NCBI GenBank assembly: GCA_009731375.1
Contig: BJOX01000370.1
Coordinates: forward strand, 496,317 to 540,334
Direction: 5' to 3'
From: Paulinella micropora
Lineage: Eukaryota > Cercozoa > Imbricatea > Euglyphida
Length of the DNA stretch: 44,018 bases
This document shows positions 27,575 to 37,787 of the stretch, piece after piece (within the stretch, counting starts at the first letter, position 1; the number at the start of each line of letters is the position of its first letter). A program made the position numbers and the translations under genes. The notes under the pieces were generated by a model that saw only the letters and a list, made by a program, of their open reading frames with translations, was not told where the DNA came from and searched no databases.

Positions 27575-30523
27575 ATGAGCTCTCAAAATAAACCCCCAAA
27601 TCATCTCGTCCACCCTAACCTCCTCCCACAATCCTTCAAGCCATACCTGTCTCTCACCTCTAAAAATAACAAAAATAAAACATATAATAAGAACATAAAA
27701 AACAACAACAATAATAACAATAATAACAATAATAATAACAATAAAAACAACAATAACGCACACAACAATACACTCACAATATATCACACCAACATCCACT
27801 CCCTCAAAGCACATTATCAAAACCTAATCACACACCTACAACTCCTACCATTCCAACCAGACATCATCATACTCACAGATAACTACATCAACCAATCAAT
27901 CAGTAACAACGCATTCCCTATCCCTACATACATAGCTAAACATCACATCGACATCTCAATATATTATAAAAGCAACATGCACATCACAATAGACGACAAA
28001 CAAACCATATCGGACTCATGCAAAACACCACTAACTCTAAGAATATATAATAATAAACTTAAAAATAAACCAATACACACAATAATAGGTATGTACAGAC
28101 GCCCACTCATAGACAAACAATTCACACACGCATTACAAAATAACATAAACAGCATACTACACAAAACACCCACAAGCACAATAACACTGGTAGGCGACAT
28201 TAACTACAACCTACTTGACAACATACATAAACCACACACAGATTTTCAAAACCTAATGATACACAACAACCTCTACACTACAATAACAAAAGCAACGAGA
28301 CACGACATGGTCCACACAACATCCCACACACTCATAGACATGATAATCACCAACATTAATGCTAACATAGAATCAAACATCATAAGCCCATGCGTATCAG
28401 ACCATCATCCCATATACGCAATAATACACACCCGCACAAAAAAACCAGACACAAACAACACACCCACACTCACCAAAAGCATATATGAGAAAAACAAAGA
28501 CACAATCCTAGCAAACCTCAAAACACAGTTAGAATACATCACACAAGACAACACAGAAAACAGCGACACAAACCAAAAATTTAGATACATACAAACAACA
28601 ATAACAAAAGTTATAGAACACTTCGAACGAAAGCCTAAACAAAGTAATAGAAGAAAGAGCTGGTGCAACCCCATAATAAAGAGGCAAATAAGAAAAAAGC
28701 ACCTACTATATAAAAATGGAGAGATAACTCGACAGCAGAAAACAAACAACCATACAGACTACAGAAGTACAAAGTCGACAATAATACACAAAGCCAAAAA
28801 AGACGAAATAATGAAGACGCTAGAAGAAAATAAAAACAACCCAAAGAAACAACATAGAAAACTCAGAGAGTTAGTACCTAACAACAAACCACCGAGAATG
28901 TCACCAACCACAATACAATACAACAACAAAACATACACAGACCCAATAGAAATAGCAAACGCACTCAACGATCATTACATAACATTAGGCAAAAAAACAA
29001 GCAACAGCATACCAACAATCGAACATAAACAACAACAAGAAGAGAAAGCGGAAGAAAACAAACAAACATACCCAAGCTTCAAACTACATAACACAACAGA
29101 AGACATTGTAAACAAAACACTTAAAAACATAAACAGAGATAAAGCAGAGGACATATATAAAATAAAACCAACACTTATAAAAGACATGCATGCCTCCCTC
29201 ACACCTATACTCACCAACCTTTTCAACAAAGCCATAAACGAAAATAAATACCCAGATGCACTCAAAACAACAAAAGTAATTGAACTATACAAAGCAAGTG
29301 ACACAAGCATGCCAGCCAACTACAGACCGATATCACTACTACCCATAATAGCTAAAGTGTTTGACACGATAATAAATAAACAAATAATGGACCACCTAAC
29401 AAAACATAACATAATATCACACACACAATACGCATTCCGACCTAACTCAAACACAACCATGACAATCCAAACAATAATAAACCAAATACAAAAACATAAA
29501 GACAAAGAAGAATTAGTGCTAGCATTGTATGTGGACCTCTCAAAAGCGTACGACACAGTAGAGCATTCAAAGCTACTGGACAAACTTCGGCGAAATTTTA
29601 ATTTCAACGAAGAAACAGTCCAATTCTTTGCATCCTACTTCTCGAACCGCACCCAAGAGGTCCACACACAATATGGTAAACCTTACAAACGCACCATCAC
29701 ACACGGCATACCACAAGGAAGCACATTATCAACTACCTTTTTCCTACTCTATATCAATGACATAATCAATATCATACAACAAGGAACAGTATATACATAT
29801 GCAGACGACACAACACTCATAATAACATCCAAAACTCCCACAGACCTACAACAAAAAACACAAATAGAAATAACAAAATTAATAAATTACTTCCACTCTA
29901 ATAACCTAGTACCGAACCCAACAAAAACAACATACACAATTTTTCACAAAACAAAACAAGATATCACAATAACAATAAACAACCACACCCTCGAGCAATG
30001 CAAACATGCAAAACTCCTGGGAATAACACTACAACACAACCTTAAATATGATCAACACATCAATAACATAATCCGTAAACTCCAACCAACAATCAACTCA
30101 TTGCTTTATGCTAAAAGATATCTAAACATAAAAACAATGAAACAATTATACTACACACACATATACCCACACCTCATACAAAACATCTCCATCTGGGGGA
30201 CGCATGACAACAAAAAGAAATACATACAACCACTCATAAAAATACATAAAAAAAAATTCAGAATAATTGCAAAAACACATTACCGCGCGCACACCAAACC
30301 AATACTAAACCAACTTGACATCACCCACCTATATACACTCCGTGTATGCATAGAAAATCACCCATTCATTTACCCTAAAAAACACCTCAACAGACCACTC
30401 CACAATAACACCTTTACCCCAATCAATACCATACATTCATACAAAACGCGATACTCAACTAAAAGCAGCCTCTTTGTCAATCACAAAGACCCATATCTCA
30501 CCAAGATCTTCGCTGATCAATGG
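27575..30523 (+). CDS. LINE ORF2: APE endonuclease and reverse transcriptase, 3' end in gap
   Basis: ATG at 27575 directly follows the ORF1 stop. After an Asn-rich lead come APE-type endonuclease motifs: IYHTNIHSLKAH near residue 70, VGDINYNLLD near 206, LIDMIIT near 252 and SDHHPIYAI near 275. The RT follows with YRPISLLPIIAKVF, LYVDLSKAYDTVEHSK (motif A, near 653), HGIPQGSTLSTTFFLLYIND (motif B) and YADDTTLI (motif C, residue 742). A thumb/C-terminal region ends KIFADQW at the gap. Catalytic residues are present and the frame is clean for almost 3 kb, so the copy may be recent. It nicks DNA and copies its own RNA at the nick. Confidence 0.92.
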
Positions 30524-30621
30524 NNNNNNNNNNNNNNNNNNNNNNNNNNNNNNNNNNNNNNNNNNNNNNNNNNNNNNNNNNNNNNNNNNNNNNNNNNNNN
30601 NNNNNNNNNNNNNNNNNNNNN

Positions 30622-30711
<90 letters not shown>
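30524..30711 (+). other. Gap followed by a poly-A run of about 90 bases
   Basis: 98 N followed by A from 30622. This could be the LINE tail, but more non-simple sequence follows, so an internal A tract is also possible. Confidence 0.7.
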
Positions 30712-30712
<1 letters not shown>

Positions 30713-31750
30713 GATGGAACAACAAGTTTGCTCCCCTGTCTGCTGCTTGAAGGAGAACTCAGCCAACGTATATGGTCAACCACGCACAGCCCCAACTTCC
30801 TCCTCTCTCTTTCACTTTTTCTCACGAAAAAGAAAAGAGAGGGGGGGCCGCCAGACATAAACTACTACACTTTTACAATAACATATATTCATATCATATT
30901 ATAATATTATCACTACTGAATATATCTAAACATAAATATTAACATGAATATTAATACTAGATATATATAATACCGAGCCGCTAAATACAAATTTAATATT
31001 TTCCTTTAATATTTTCCTTTAATACGATCAACTGAATAACTAGGTTTCCACCTTAGATAAAGGTATAACTTACTAGCTATACTTTTCACGTGGACGTTCC
31101 CTGAGCCTGATTGTAAAATTGTTCTCTCAATAAAAGCGAAGAAGAAGAAGAAGAGAGAGAGAGAAACAGTCTAGCAATCAGGCAAGCTGCTCAACACATG
31201 TACTTCGACATGAGTTGTAGTTTTAAGAGTCTAGGAAACTACTTCACAGGGTTTGCTCGCCTCACATTCTCACCATCACCCACTTTTCTCAAACTTTATT
31301 CAAACAAGATTAGGGACGCAAACTCTGTTTGTCCATCCTTGCAAAAAAACGTTTCTTTCAAAAAAAGATTTTTTGCATTTCACAGAGATTCGGTCTTGGC
31401 TGAGGGTGGATTTGGCGGGCGGGGGAAAGGCGGCAAAGGAGGGTATCAGCGCTGAAAAGCTCGTTTCTTTAAATACAACAGGAAGTTTGGCTCACCTGCC
31501 CTTGGAATGCTGGGAGTGTCGAGAGACAAGGAGGCATGTTGGATGAAGATGATGGTGGAAATATGGTGGGGTGGAAGAACTACTATAGGTACCACTATAG
31601 CACACTTATCTTTTATATAAAATAAGGCTATTTTCATATAAATTCGTCTTACTATTAATTTCAATAAAAATATACATAATTTTATCCAAATTCAATATAA
31701 ACATTCTTAATCAATAAATATTCCATATTTGAATTTCTCTCAAACTCTAA
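30712..31750. other. Non-coding region between LINE and virus-like fragment
   Basis: No convincing gene. Part may be LINE 3' UTR. It contains AATAAAAGCG followed by a (GAA)n(GA)n run near 31130-31163, and a CATCCTTGCA-A7-CGTT segment at 31334 that is nearly repeated at 25812. AT content rises sharply after about 31640, where the virus-like part probably begins. Confidence 0.5.
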
Positions 31751-31852
31751 AAAAAAAGATAACTTATCTATCTTTTTCCAAATCAACACTAAGAGATATC
31801 AAAACCCGTCTCTTAGTTTTTATTGCTGTGCTAGACTTAGTTATCTTTTTTT
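31751..31852. promoter_or_regulatory. Nested inverted repeats upstream of the GKY-domain gene
   Basis: Outer arms AAAAAAAGATAACT (31751-31764) and AGTTATCTTTTTTT (31839-31852) are perfect 14-bp complements. Inner arms ACTAAGAGA (31788-31796) and TCTCTTAGT (31809-31817) are perfect 9-bp complements. The set lies about 80 bases before the start at 31934. It could be a promoter-linked cruciform or the transcript end of a lost neighbour. Confidence 0.5.
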
Positions 31853-31933
31853 GAAAAAATGAAAGTACTCTCCTGTTGCGAGTTTGATTAATTAATTTTT
31901 TTCATAAATTTTTTTGCCACTCTATATAGACCA

Positions 31934-32221
31934 ATGACCACCCTCACCAGATCATGTGAGAAGTTTGAGAAACTCTCTATTGAAAATAAAAAAGAAACGT
32001 TTTCTATTACCGATGTTAAAAAGATAATTACTGACGAAATCCAAATGATTGAAAAAGCACGGGCAGGCAAGCCAAATGATATTTTTCCATTCGGTAAGTA
32101 TAAAGGTAAGAAAATTCAAGATGTTGCAGTTATTGATAAGCCATACCTTGAATGGGTTATGAAACAGCCGTGGTTTGAGAAATTTACTGACATTAAAAAT
32201 GAAGTAAAAAAATATTTATAA
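31934..32221 (+). CDS. GKY-domain protein (ExoX C-terminal-like), intact
   Basis: ATG at 31934 gives 95 residues. The first 45 are polar and helical (FEKLSIENKKETFSITDVKK). The rest is the domain: FPFGKYKGKKIQDVAVIDK, PYLEWVMKQPWF, ending NEVKKYL. GKYKGK...D(V/I)A...D-x-x-YLEW is the signature of a small domain found at the C-terminus of bacterial and viral DnaQ-like exonucleases and as stand-alone proteins in large DNA viruses. No nuclease domain is attached here. The next gene downstream is a paralogue, and a third remnant lies at 21614. Confidence 0.7.
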   Translation: MTTLTRSCEKFEKLSIENKKETFSITDVKKIITDEIQMIEKARAGKPNDIFPFGKYKGKKIQDVAVIDKPYLEWVMKQPWFEKFTDIKNEVKKYL

Positions 32222-32252
32222 TAAAAATTAATATTTATATCATATACAAATT

Positions 32253-32687
32253 ATGTCGGAACTCAGCACCAAACAGGACTACTTGAATGAAATTGAAAAA
32301 TGGAACCTTGATGGTGAAATTAAAAAGCCTACAATTAAATGAACTAAGACCTACATTGTTTCTTTCTATGAGCAATACAAGCAGAGGGAAGATACAGCGA
32401 AAGCTACAGACGAAGGATGTAATGTGAAAGTAGTTATTCCGTTGGAGACTATAACAGATATAGAAGAGAGCACTCCATTTACAACAGCAGATTTAAAAGA
32501 GACTGGAATTACCGAAATCAAGGCTAATGTAGGAGAAGAAATAACAAAAAAAGATGTTGTTCTTCAATATGGAAAATATGCTCACAAAAACATTGAAGAT
32601 GTAGCAAAGATTGATAAACCATACCCTGAATGGTTAGTTCAACAACCATGGTGCCAAAATGTTGATGACATAAAGAAAATCTTATAA
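32253..32687 (+). pseudogene. Second GKY-domain gene, with in-frame TGA at codon 30
   Basis: ATG at 32253 opens MSELSTKQDYLNEIEKWNLD. A TGA at 32340-32342 then interrupts a frame that continues TKTYIVSFYEQYKQREDTAK and VVIPLETITDIEES. It ends with the domain: VVLQYGKYAHKNIEDVAKI, PYPEWLVQQPWC, stop at 32687. The domain resembles that of the preceding gene. If TGA stops translation, a shorter product could start at a later codon. The TGA could be a point mutation from TGG (Trp), or an error. Confidence 0.6.
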
Positions 32688-32721
32688 TGATACCTTTGTT
32701 CAATTAATTTTTTTTTCTTTA

Positions 32722-33956
32722 TTAGTCTTCTATGAAGTTAGCAATAGCATTAACATTTGAACCATTATTGACAGTAGCAACGGATTTTTGTGTAAAAATC
32801 AATACATCACTAGGAGACAGATATATATCATAATTTCTAAGATTTATTTGTTGAGTTGATTGAGAATTTATGTAAAGTTTAAAATTGTTGTTCCGTTTGC
32901 GATAGCAGTTGCTTTTGTGTCAGTATCTACAATTGAATACTTGACATCAACATCCGCAAAACCTGCTCCAGTTAGTGTTCCATTTAACACCATTCTTACT
33001 ACACAAGCCTTATTATCTTCATTCGTAATACTTATCAAAGAAGGATAAACATTTGAATAATTTGTTAAATTAGCACCGCCAGAATCAAATACCGCTTTAT
33101 TCCTGATACTTAATATCGGGCTTTCTGTTGTGCTTGCTGGCTCACTCCCTTCAACTTCGTTCGTTATACTTGTGTTTATCGTATTACTTCCTTCAATGAA
33201 TAATCCAACACTCGCGAAGACTTTGAATTCCATTAGCTGCATCATTCCTCATTAGTGCGGTAAATGGTAAAGTAGTGTTTCTTAGACTTACACCTGTGTT
33301 GGCATTCGCATACTTAATCGTATGGACTAATTGAAATTCTCCTGTCGTAGGATTTTTAATAGAAAACCTTATAGCACCAAAGCCTAAATATTGAAATTGA
33401 ATTTGGAATACATTTCCTCTATTCCAATAAATAACAGGCATATCTTTGGTTACATTACAAGGGTCATCCCAGTTTGTTTGCGCAATAATAGACGTTGCAC
33501 CTCCTTTGGCTTGTAGAATACTCATTCCGACATTAGTTTTGTAAAAATAGAAACCATTTGAAAAATCACTTTCACCAATTCCTACACACGAATAATATGC
33601 TTTTGTGTCATCAGTTGTCCATATAGCAGTGAAGCGACCGACAACTCGCATACCAGTCCGATATTTTATTCTTCTTTTACTTGTTAGGATAGCAGTTGAA
33701 TTATTGTTTGCTTGAGTTGCTAATTCCGCCATATTATTATTAAAAGAAACACTCGCATTTGTCTGAGTTAATGACCATATTCGTGTATTAATGGTGTATG
33801 GAAAATTTCGTGAACAACTGGTGTAAGTTGGCTTGTTAGTGCTTCGCCGAAAGCGGTTTTCATATTATTGGTTTCAATATTACCATCATATCCAACTTTG
33901 ACATTTATAAAATCTCCGTCTGGATTTTGTGCGATCAAGTTTCTCTGGTGAGACAT
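32722..33956 (-). pseudogene. Virus-like fibre/virion-surface-type protein, nearly full length but frame-broken
   Basis: ATG at 33956 starts MSHQRNLIAQNPDGDFINVK, then FGEALTSQLTPVVHEIFHT; near 33790 the frame changes. The main block (33732 region down) has TGMRVVGRFTAIWTTDD, then GNVFQIQFQYLGFGAIRFSI and FQLVHTIKYANANTGVSL. Near 33230 the frame changes again to GLFIEGSNTINTSITNEVEG and MVLNGTLTGAGFADVDVKYS, and near 32880 to a last part ending IANFIED with TAA at 32722-32724. The early FGEALTSQLTPV block and the later FQIQF-YLGFGAI block occur together in virion proteins of large DNA viruses and some phages; fibre or surface attachment is inferred. The three frame breaks could be sequencing errors. 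Confidence 0.6.
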
Positions 33957-34092
33957 CGTAAGTGCTTTTATGAAAAACCACTTACAAACTCAAAAATGTT
34001 TTGTAAAACTTTTTCAAAAAGTTTCTTATATATAAACAAAAAAAATAATTTTCTTTTTATTTTTCATTTATTTTTTTGTTTTGGCTGATAAT
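33957..34092. promoter_or_regulatory. AT-rich spacer with two hairpins and a TATA-like run
   Basis: Lies between two minus-strand virus-like genes. It has GTAAGTG/CACTTAC (33958-33985), a perfect AAACTTTTT-C-AAAAAGTTT stem (34006-34024), and TTATATATAAAC near 34027. It probably combines the end of the upstream gene with the promoter of the fibre-like gene. Confidence 0.45.
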
Positions 34093-34480
34093 TTATGAAA
34101 TGGAAATTATATTTGCCTTAACCTGAACCTCTCGCTGAGTGATTGCTACACTTACGTGCTGATGAGCATTATTCTGTGTAGGGCTAATGAACTCCCATCG
34201 TCTCTCGTTGGAAAGGTCAAGGCCGCTAACTTCGTTTTGGTCTTTGCTCCACAGCGGGCGGGTATTATCCCAAGTATCAACCCAGAACCAGTTGTATTGA
34301 TACACATTTGAATTCATCAAAACAGAACCTTCAAGTTTAGGTTTCAAGCACATATAATCTTCAAAACTAGCGGGAAATATTTCAAATTCTTGAAGTCGTG
34401 CCCCGTCAAGTGTGGTGTGGAAACTGGTAGTCTTAGCGGTTGCTCTGTTATTTTTTATTGATTTTGCAAACATTATTGTA
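34093..34480 (-). CDS. Possible capsid-type virus-like protein, C-terminal part only
   Basis: About 126 residues are visible: EFEIFPASFEDYMCLKPKLE, VYQYNWFWVDTWDNTRPLW, SGLDLSNERRWEF, and a C-terminus QREVQVKANIISIS. The tryptophan-rich strands and beta-type C-terminus would suit the last part of a jelly-roll capsid protein of a Polinton-like virus, and the gene sits beside the fibre-like gene. I do not recognise a diagnostic motif. The frame starts at an ATG (34473) but is open a little further upstream, where the sequence changes to that of the right-hand retrotransposon. The gene is probably cut by its insertion. Confidence 0.4.
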
Positions 34481-34482
34481 CA

Positions 34483-35642
34483 ATGAGAAAGACAGTATTC
34501 CCACCCAAACCCGTAGCGGTTGCAGGGTGCCGCACTACGACCACCAACATCAGGGACACCGACGAAAACGCGGGTTTGATGGAAGGGGGAGCATTGGGCC
34601 TTGAGCGTGGCAGCCCGCTAGGGTCTGTGCGCAAACGGTCCGAAGACACAGATGCACGTCGTAGAGAAAAGAGAAGAGGAGAGAGAAGAGAAGAGGACAA
34701 ACAACAACAACAACAACAACAACAAAAAAAAGGGGGGGGACCCCACCGCCATCATCACCCTAACTGCCTGCAAGGAAACCTAGCCCCCGACAGGTAAAAG
34801 TCAAATCATCCCGGGAGGAATCTCCATCGAGACGCAACTCCCAAATCGTCCCGTATCCGCTAGGCATCCTCGTCCAGACCGAAGCGGGACTCCCATCCAG
34901 GGCCACATCAAGTGCGGAACGTCGCAGGGACACCAATCCTACCTCGATCCGGCCCACGGGGATCCATCTGCATCGAAGAAAAGAGGGGTCCTGCAGGGAA
35001 ACGTGGTCCAAGGCTAGAAGGATAGCTCGAGCCTGGTCCGTCCGTCCCCCCATGGAACCGTCCCCACCGTTGACCAGAAAAACTTCCTGGCCGCTGAGTT
35101 TGAAAATTTTAACCAAGCCCTTCGAGAGAGAGAAGTCAGAAGAAGATGAAAAGCCTAACCTTCACGTGCCCTTCTTTCCCATGGCCATGCAAATCCCTGA
35201 AAGGGGAGACACAGACAGGGCGGAGTACCTTCCCAGTGACTCTGAGCGGGCGGAGGCTCGGTCGGGAGAAAGAGATGAGCGGAAGGCTGGATGGGGGGGG
35301 AGAGGAATTCAAATCTAAAGCCAGGGTTAGGCCCCTTTGGTTCCGTGGCCCCGAGGAATGGTGGGAGTCGATGGGGAGTCCAGGGTGAGAGGAAAGGAGA
35401 CTCCATAGGCGGGCTGGTGTGCCAGTGGGTCGTCTGACTTGCTGGTAGGCTAAGCTGGCCACAGGAGACCCTCTTCTCCCACATCTACGGGATTGGTGCG
35501 TTGGACTTGCGTCTCTCCTAGGACTCTGCTTCGGTGGGACTCCTTGGGCCCCTTGAGGACACCCTTTTGCGACTCTCTGCCCTCCTCCCGCCTCTGGACC
35601 GGACATCAAGGGGGAAGAGGCACGACGACGGAGCAAGCCCAC
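34483..35642 (-). other. 3' region of the right-hand retrotransposon
   Basis: No convincing gene. It holds a (CAA)n run at 34701-34724 followed by A8 and G8, and near 35400-35600 sequence rich in short open frames. The exact 3' terminus is not defined; the change to virus-like sequence at about 34480 is the best estimate. Confidence 0.5.
34701..34739 (+). repeat. (CAA)n then A/G homopolymers
   Basis: AACAACAACAACAAC-type run followed by A8G8. On the element strand this reads as C8T8(TTG)n, close to the presumed 3' end. Confidence 0.8.
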
Positions 35643-37787
35643 CTACTGGGGGGGTCGGAAGGGAGGGTCCGGGGGGGGTCCCGCAGGGAAGTGGTGAAGG
35701 AAGTTCCATGACTGGATGATGTGCTCGTGGCAGATCTTTGTAAGGCCCTGGTAGATCCGTTGCGCGATGTTCTTGGAAAAATGGAGGCACAGATCGTCAA
35801 AAGAGGTCTGGGAGATGTAGCCTCTAGCGCCCATAGCGATAACTAGCAGGTTGGTAGTCATAGGTCGGCCTCCAATGGACTGCATTTGGATCGCTTCTTC
35901 GAGTGGGAGGTACCGGTGGTCATAGATGGCCCTCGGATTATAACCCCATGCCTGTCGGGATTTCCAAGGGATAGCTGGCCAGGTGTTGGGCGGGTCTTCT
36001 CCCCGAAACGCGTTTGGGTCCTTCGGTCGGTAAGGGGGGGAAATCCTGTGGCCATCTCGGTCCCAGGTGTCCCGCCGCTCCTCTGGCGACTGTCTCGTGG
36101 GGAGACAAGAGTCATCTTCGCGTACCAGCCATTGATCCTCCCGGGTAGTGTAGTCTACCAGCGTAACGTGGTTCGATCTACGGGTGGCAGTGACCAGGAG
36201 ATCTATCTTGTGGGAGAACCCCGGTCCCGCCATGTCTACCATTACCTGCGCGGCGGGGTGAGCGAAGGCAGAGGGGGGGGCCTGATCAGAAGGGGGGGGA
36301 GCTCCCTCCGGGACGGGGAGAACCTCGTCAACGGACGGGGGGGGACTATCTTGCCTCGGTCGGGGGAAAGCACCCTCCTCCCCTATAACGAAGACCTTGC
36401 GATCCGGAGCTATGCCATCGTCGTTATCTAAACGCTCCAAGCAGCTTCGGATCCACTGCCTGCATTTGGAGTGCCGCTGATCCAGGAGAGACTTGAGGGC
36501 CTCCGAGTGGAAGGAGGATTTGGATAGCAAATAGTGGCTGATGCTTCCAGTGACCTTGCAGCCATAGGGGCAGGAGGTCGAGGTGGCGCCCTTGGAGATC
36601 ACAGTGCTAATTCTAGCCGGGGTGGGCCAGACATCGAGCTGGCATTTTAGTACGATGGCTACCTCCCTCACCGAGAGGCCGCCGTTGGGTTGGAGGAACT
36701 GGTTGGTGATGGCCTGGAAAGGCTTGCGTATTTCAGAACGGATCCCCCATGTTAGGCCAAAACGGGGCGCAGCCTTTAGTTTATTTGCGTCTTCCGAACA
36801 CCTCTGTCGAAGCTTCCATAAGTTGTAGGACGCCCAATTCTTCTTGACTAGGGCGATGGCTTGGTCTACTGTCCCCGGAGCGACCGTTTCCTTGGTGAGA
36901 AAGTTAGTGACGGAGATAACAACTGGGATTTCCAGAGCGTCCCATTCGATACGGGCTGGGGGAACGTCATATGCCTCCCTGAATTGGGCGAGGCTGTGCT
37001 CCGCATCGGATTGCTGCTGTCGCCCTTCTGGCCATGAAGAGTCACTAACATGTCCGGGAGGGATGCGAGGGTTTATGCCGATGCCCAGTGCTCTGCAGGC
37101 TCGAATCCAGTGAAGCACCATAAGTCCGTCGCGGCGGTCCTCCTTGATCAGGTGCAGGTGCCCTTGCCATCCTAGGAAAGGCTGGTCTGGAGGGTCAGGA
37201 AGCTTGGGGCACTGCTTGTTGATGTCCTCGGGCATGGGGGCCTCGTCCTTGAGTGCTCCCCTATTCATAGCGTTAACAAACCGCGGGTAAAAGGCCGGGA
37301 TGATGCAGTCAGTGGGGGCCTCGACTCCGTGGAACACCGAGTGCATTCGCCAAATGTCCGGCGGGTGGAGTGGTGGATAAATCGGTGGCGGGCGTGGTCC
37401 GCCATCCCCTGCCCATCGGAACAAGAAGCGAGTGCTGGGCGGCTGTTGGGTGCGTGAGCCGCTGGAAGCAGTTCGGCGACCACGGAGGGGGGGTCGCTGA
37501 GGGCACAGATCTCCGTTCCTGGGGAAGTAGTAGTCCCATGCTAGGCGTAGATGTGCGTCGACCGCATATTGAACGTATGGGTCAGTCGAAAGGAGGCATT
37601 TGATGAACACCGTGAAATTCCTCAGGTAGTACCGGGTTGAGAACTGGTGGAGACCAAAACCCCCCCCTGCTCCTATGGGGCCGTATAGCACCGCGTTGGG
37701 AATTTCCTGGTGAGAAAGCTGGAGAGTCTCCCGGATGTGGTCCCGGAAGGCTGTGTGTCTAGCTCCCTTAGTAACTTCTGGGGGAAA
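35643..37787 (-). CDS. Retrotransposon frame 3: RT C-terminus, zinc knuckle and restriction-like endonuclease candidate
   Basis: The frame is open from 38117, but the meaningful part starts near 37787, where the RT frame steps by -1. It begins PFPPEVTKGARHTAFRDHIR and LYGPIGAGGGFGLHQFSTRY, continuing the RT C-terminal region. A Cys/His cluster (TSCPYGCKVTGSISHYLLS, about 36513-36575) matches the zinc knuckle after the RT in R2-like elements. Downstream, GFSHKIDLLVTATRRSNHV followed by TLVDYTT (about 36142-36225) fits the (P)D...(D/E)-x-T core of the restriction-like endonucleases of R2/NeSL-type elements. That is a pattern match, not a firm call. The stop is TAG at 35643-35645. This part would cut target DNA to prime reverse transcription. 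Confidence 0.6.
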   Translation of the reverse strand, partial: FPPEVTKGARHTAFRDHIRETLQLSHQEIPNAVLYGPIGAGGGFGLHQFSTRYYLRNFTVFIKCLLSTDPYVQYAVDAHLRLAWDYYFPRNGDLCPQRPPLRGRRTASSGSRTQQPPSTRFLFRWAGDGGPRPPPIYPPLHPPDIWRMHSVFHGVEAPTDCIIPAFYPRFVNAMNRGALKDEAPMPEDINKQCPKLPDPPDQPFLGWQGHLHLIKEDRRDGLMVLHWIRACRALGIGINPRIPPGHVSDSSWPEGRQQQSDAEHSLAQFREAYDVPPARIEWDALEIPVVISVTNFLTKETVAPGTVDQAIALVKKNWASYNLWKLRQRCSEDANKLKAAPRFGLTWGIRSEIRKPFQAITNQFLQPNGGLSVREVAIVLKCQLDVWPTPARISTVISKGATSTSCPYGCKVTGSISHYLLSKSSFHSEALKSLLDQRHSKCRQWIRSCLERLDNDDGIAPDRKVFVIGEEGAFPRPRQDSPPPSVDEVLPVPEGAPPPSDQAPPSAFAHPAAQVMVDMAGPGFSHKIDLLVTATRRSNHVTLVDYTTREDQWLVREDDSCLPTRQSPEERRDTWDRDGHRISPPYRPKDPNAFRGEDPPNTWPAIPWKSRQAWGYNPRAIYDHRYLPLEEAIQMQSIGGRPMTTNLLVIAMGARGYISQTSFDDLCLHFSKNIAQRIYQGLTKICHEHIIQSWNFLHHFPAGPPPDPPFRPPQ

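Larger units (their letters stand above)
25809..30711 (+). mobile_element. APE-type non-LTR retrotransposon (LINE), near full length with two gaps
   Basis: Contains ORF1 (coiled coil plus nucleic-acid-binding module) and ORF2 (APE endonuclease and RT), followed after a gap by about 90 A. The order and motifs fit the CR1/Jockey/L1-like superfamilies; I do not assign a clade. Limits are approximate: the 5' part is a GA/G tract with a gap (25910-26117), and ORF2's end lies in a second gap (30524-30621). The sense strand is strikingly poor in G. Confidence 0.85.

Noticed and set aside
31198-31546. Two overlapping plus-strand frames of 85-97 codons
   Set aside because: No recognisable features, no conserved start context, and the region has simple repeats.
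32253-32687. A genetic code with TGA as tryptophan
   Set aside because: TGG is used normally in all neighbouring genes and several genes end in TGA or have only single internal stops, so reassignment is not supported.
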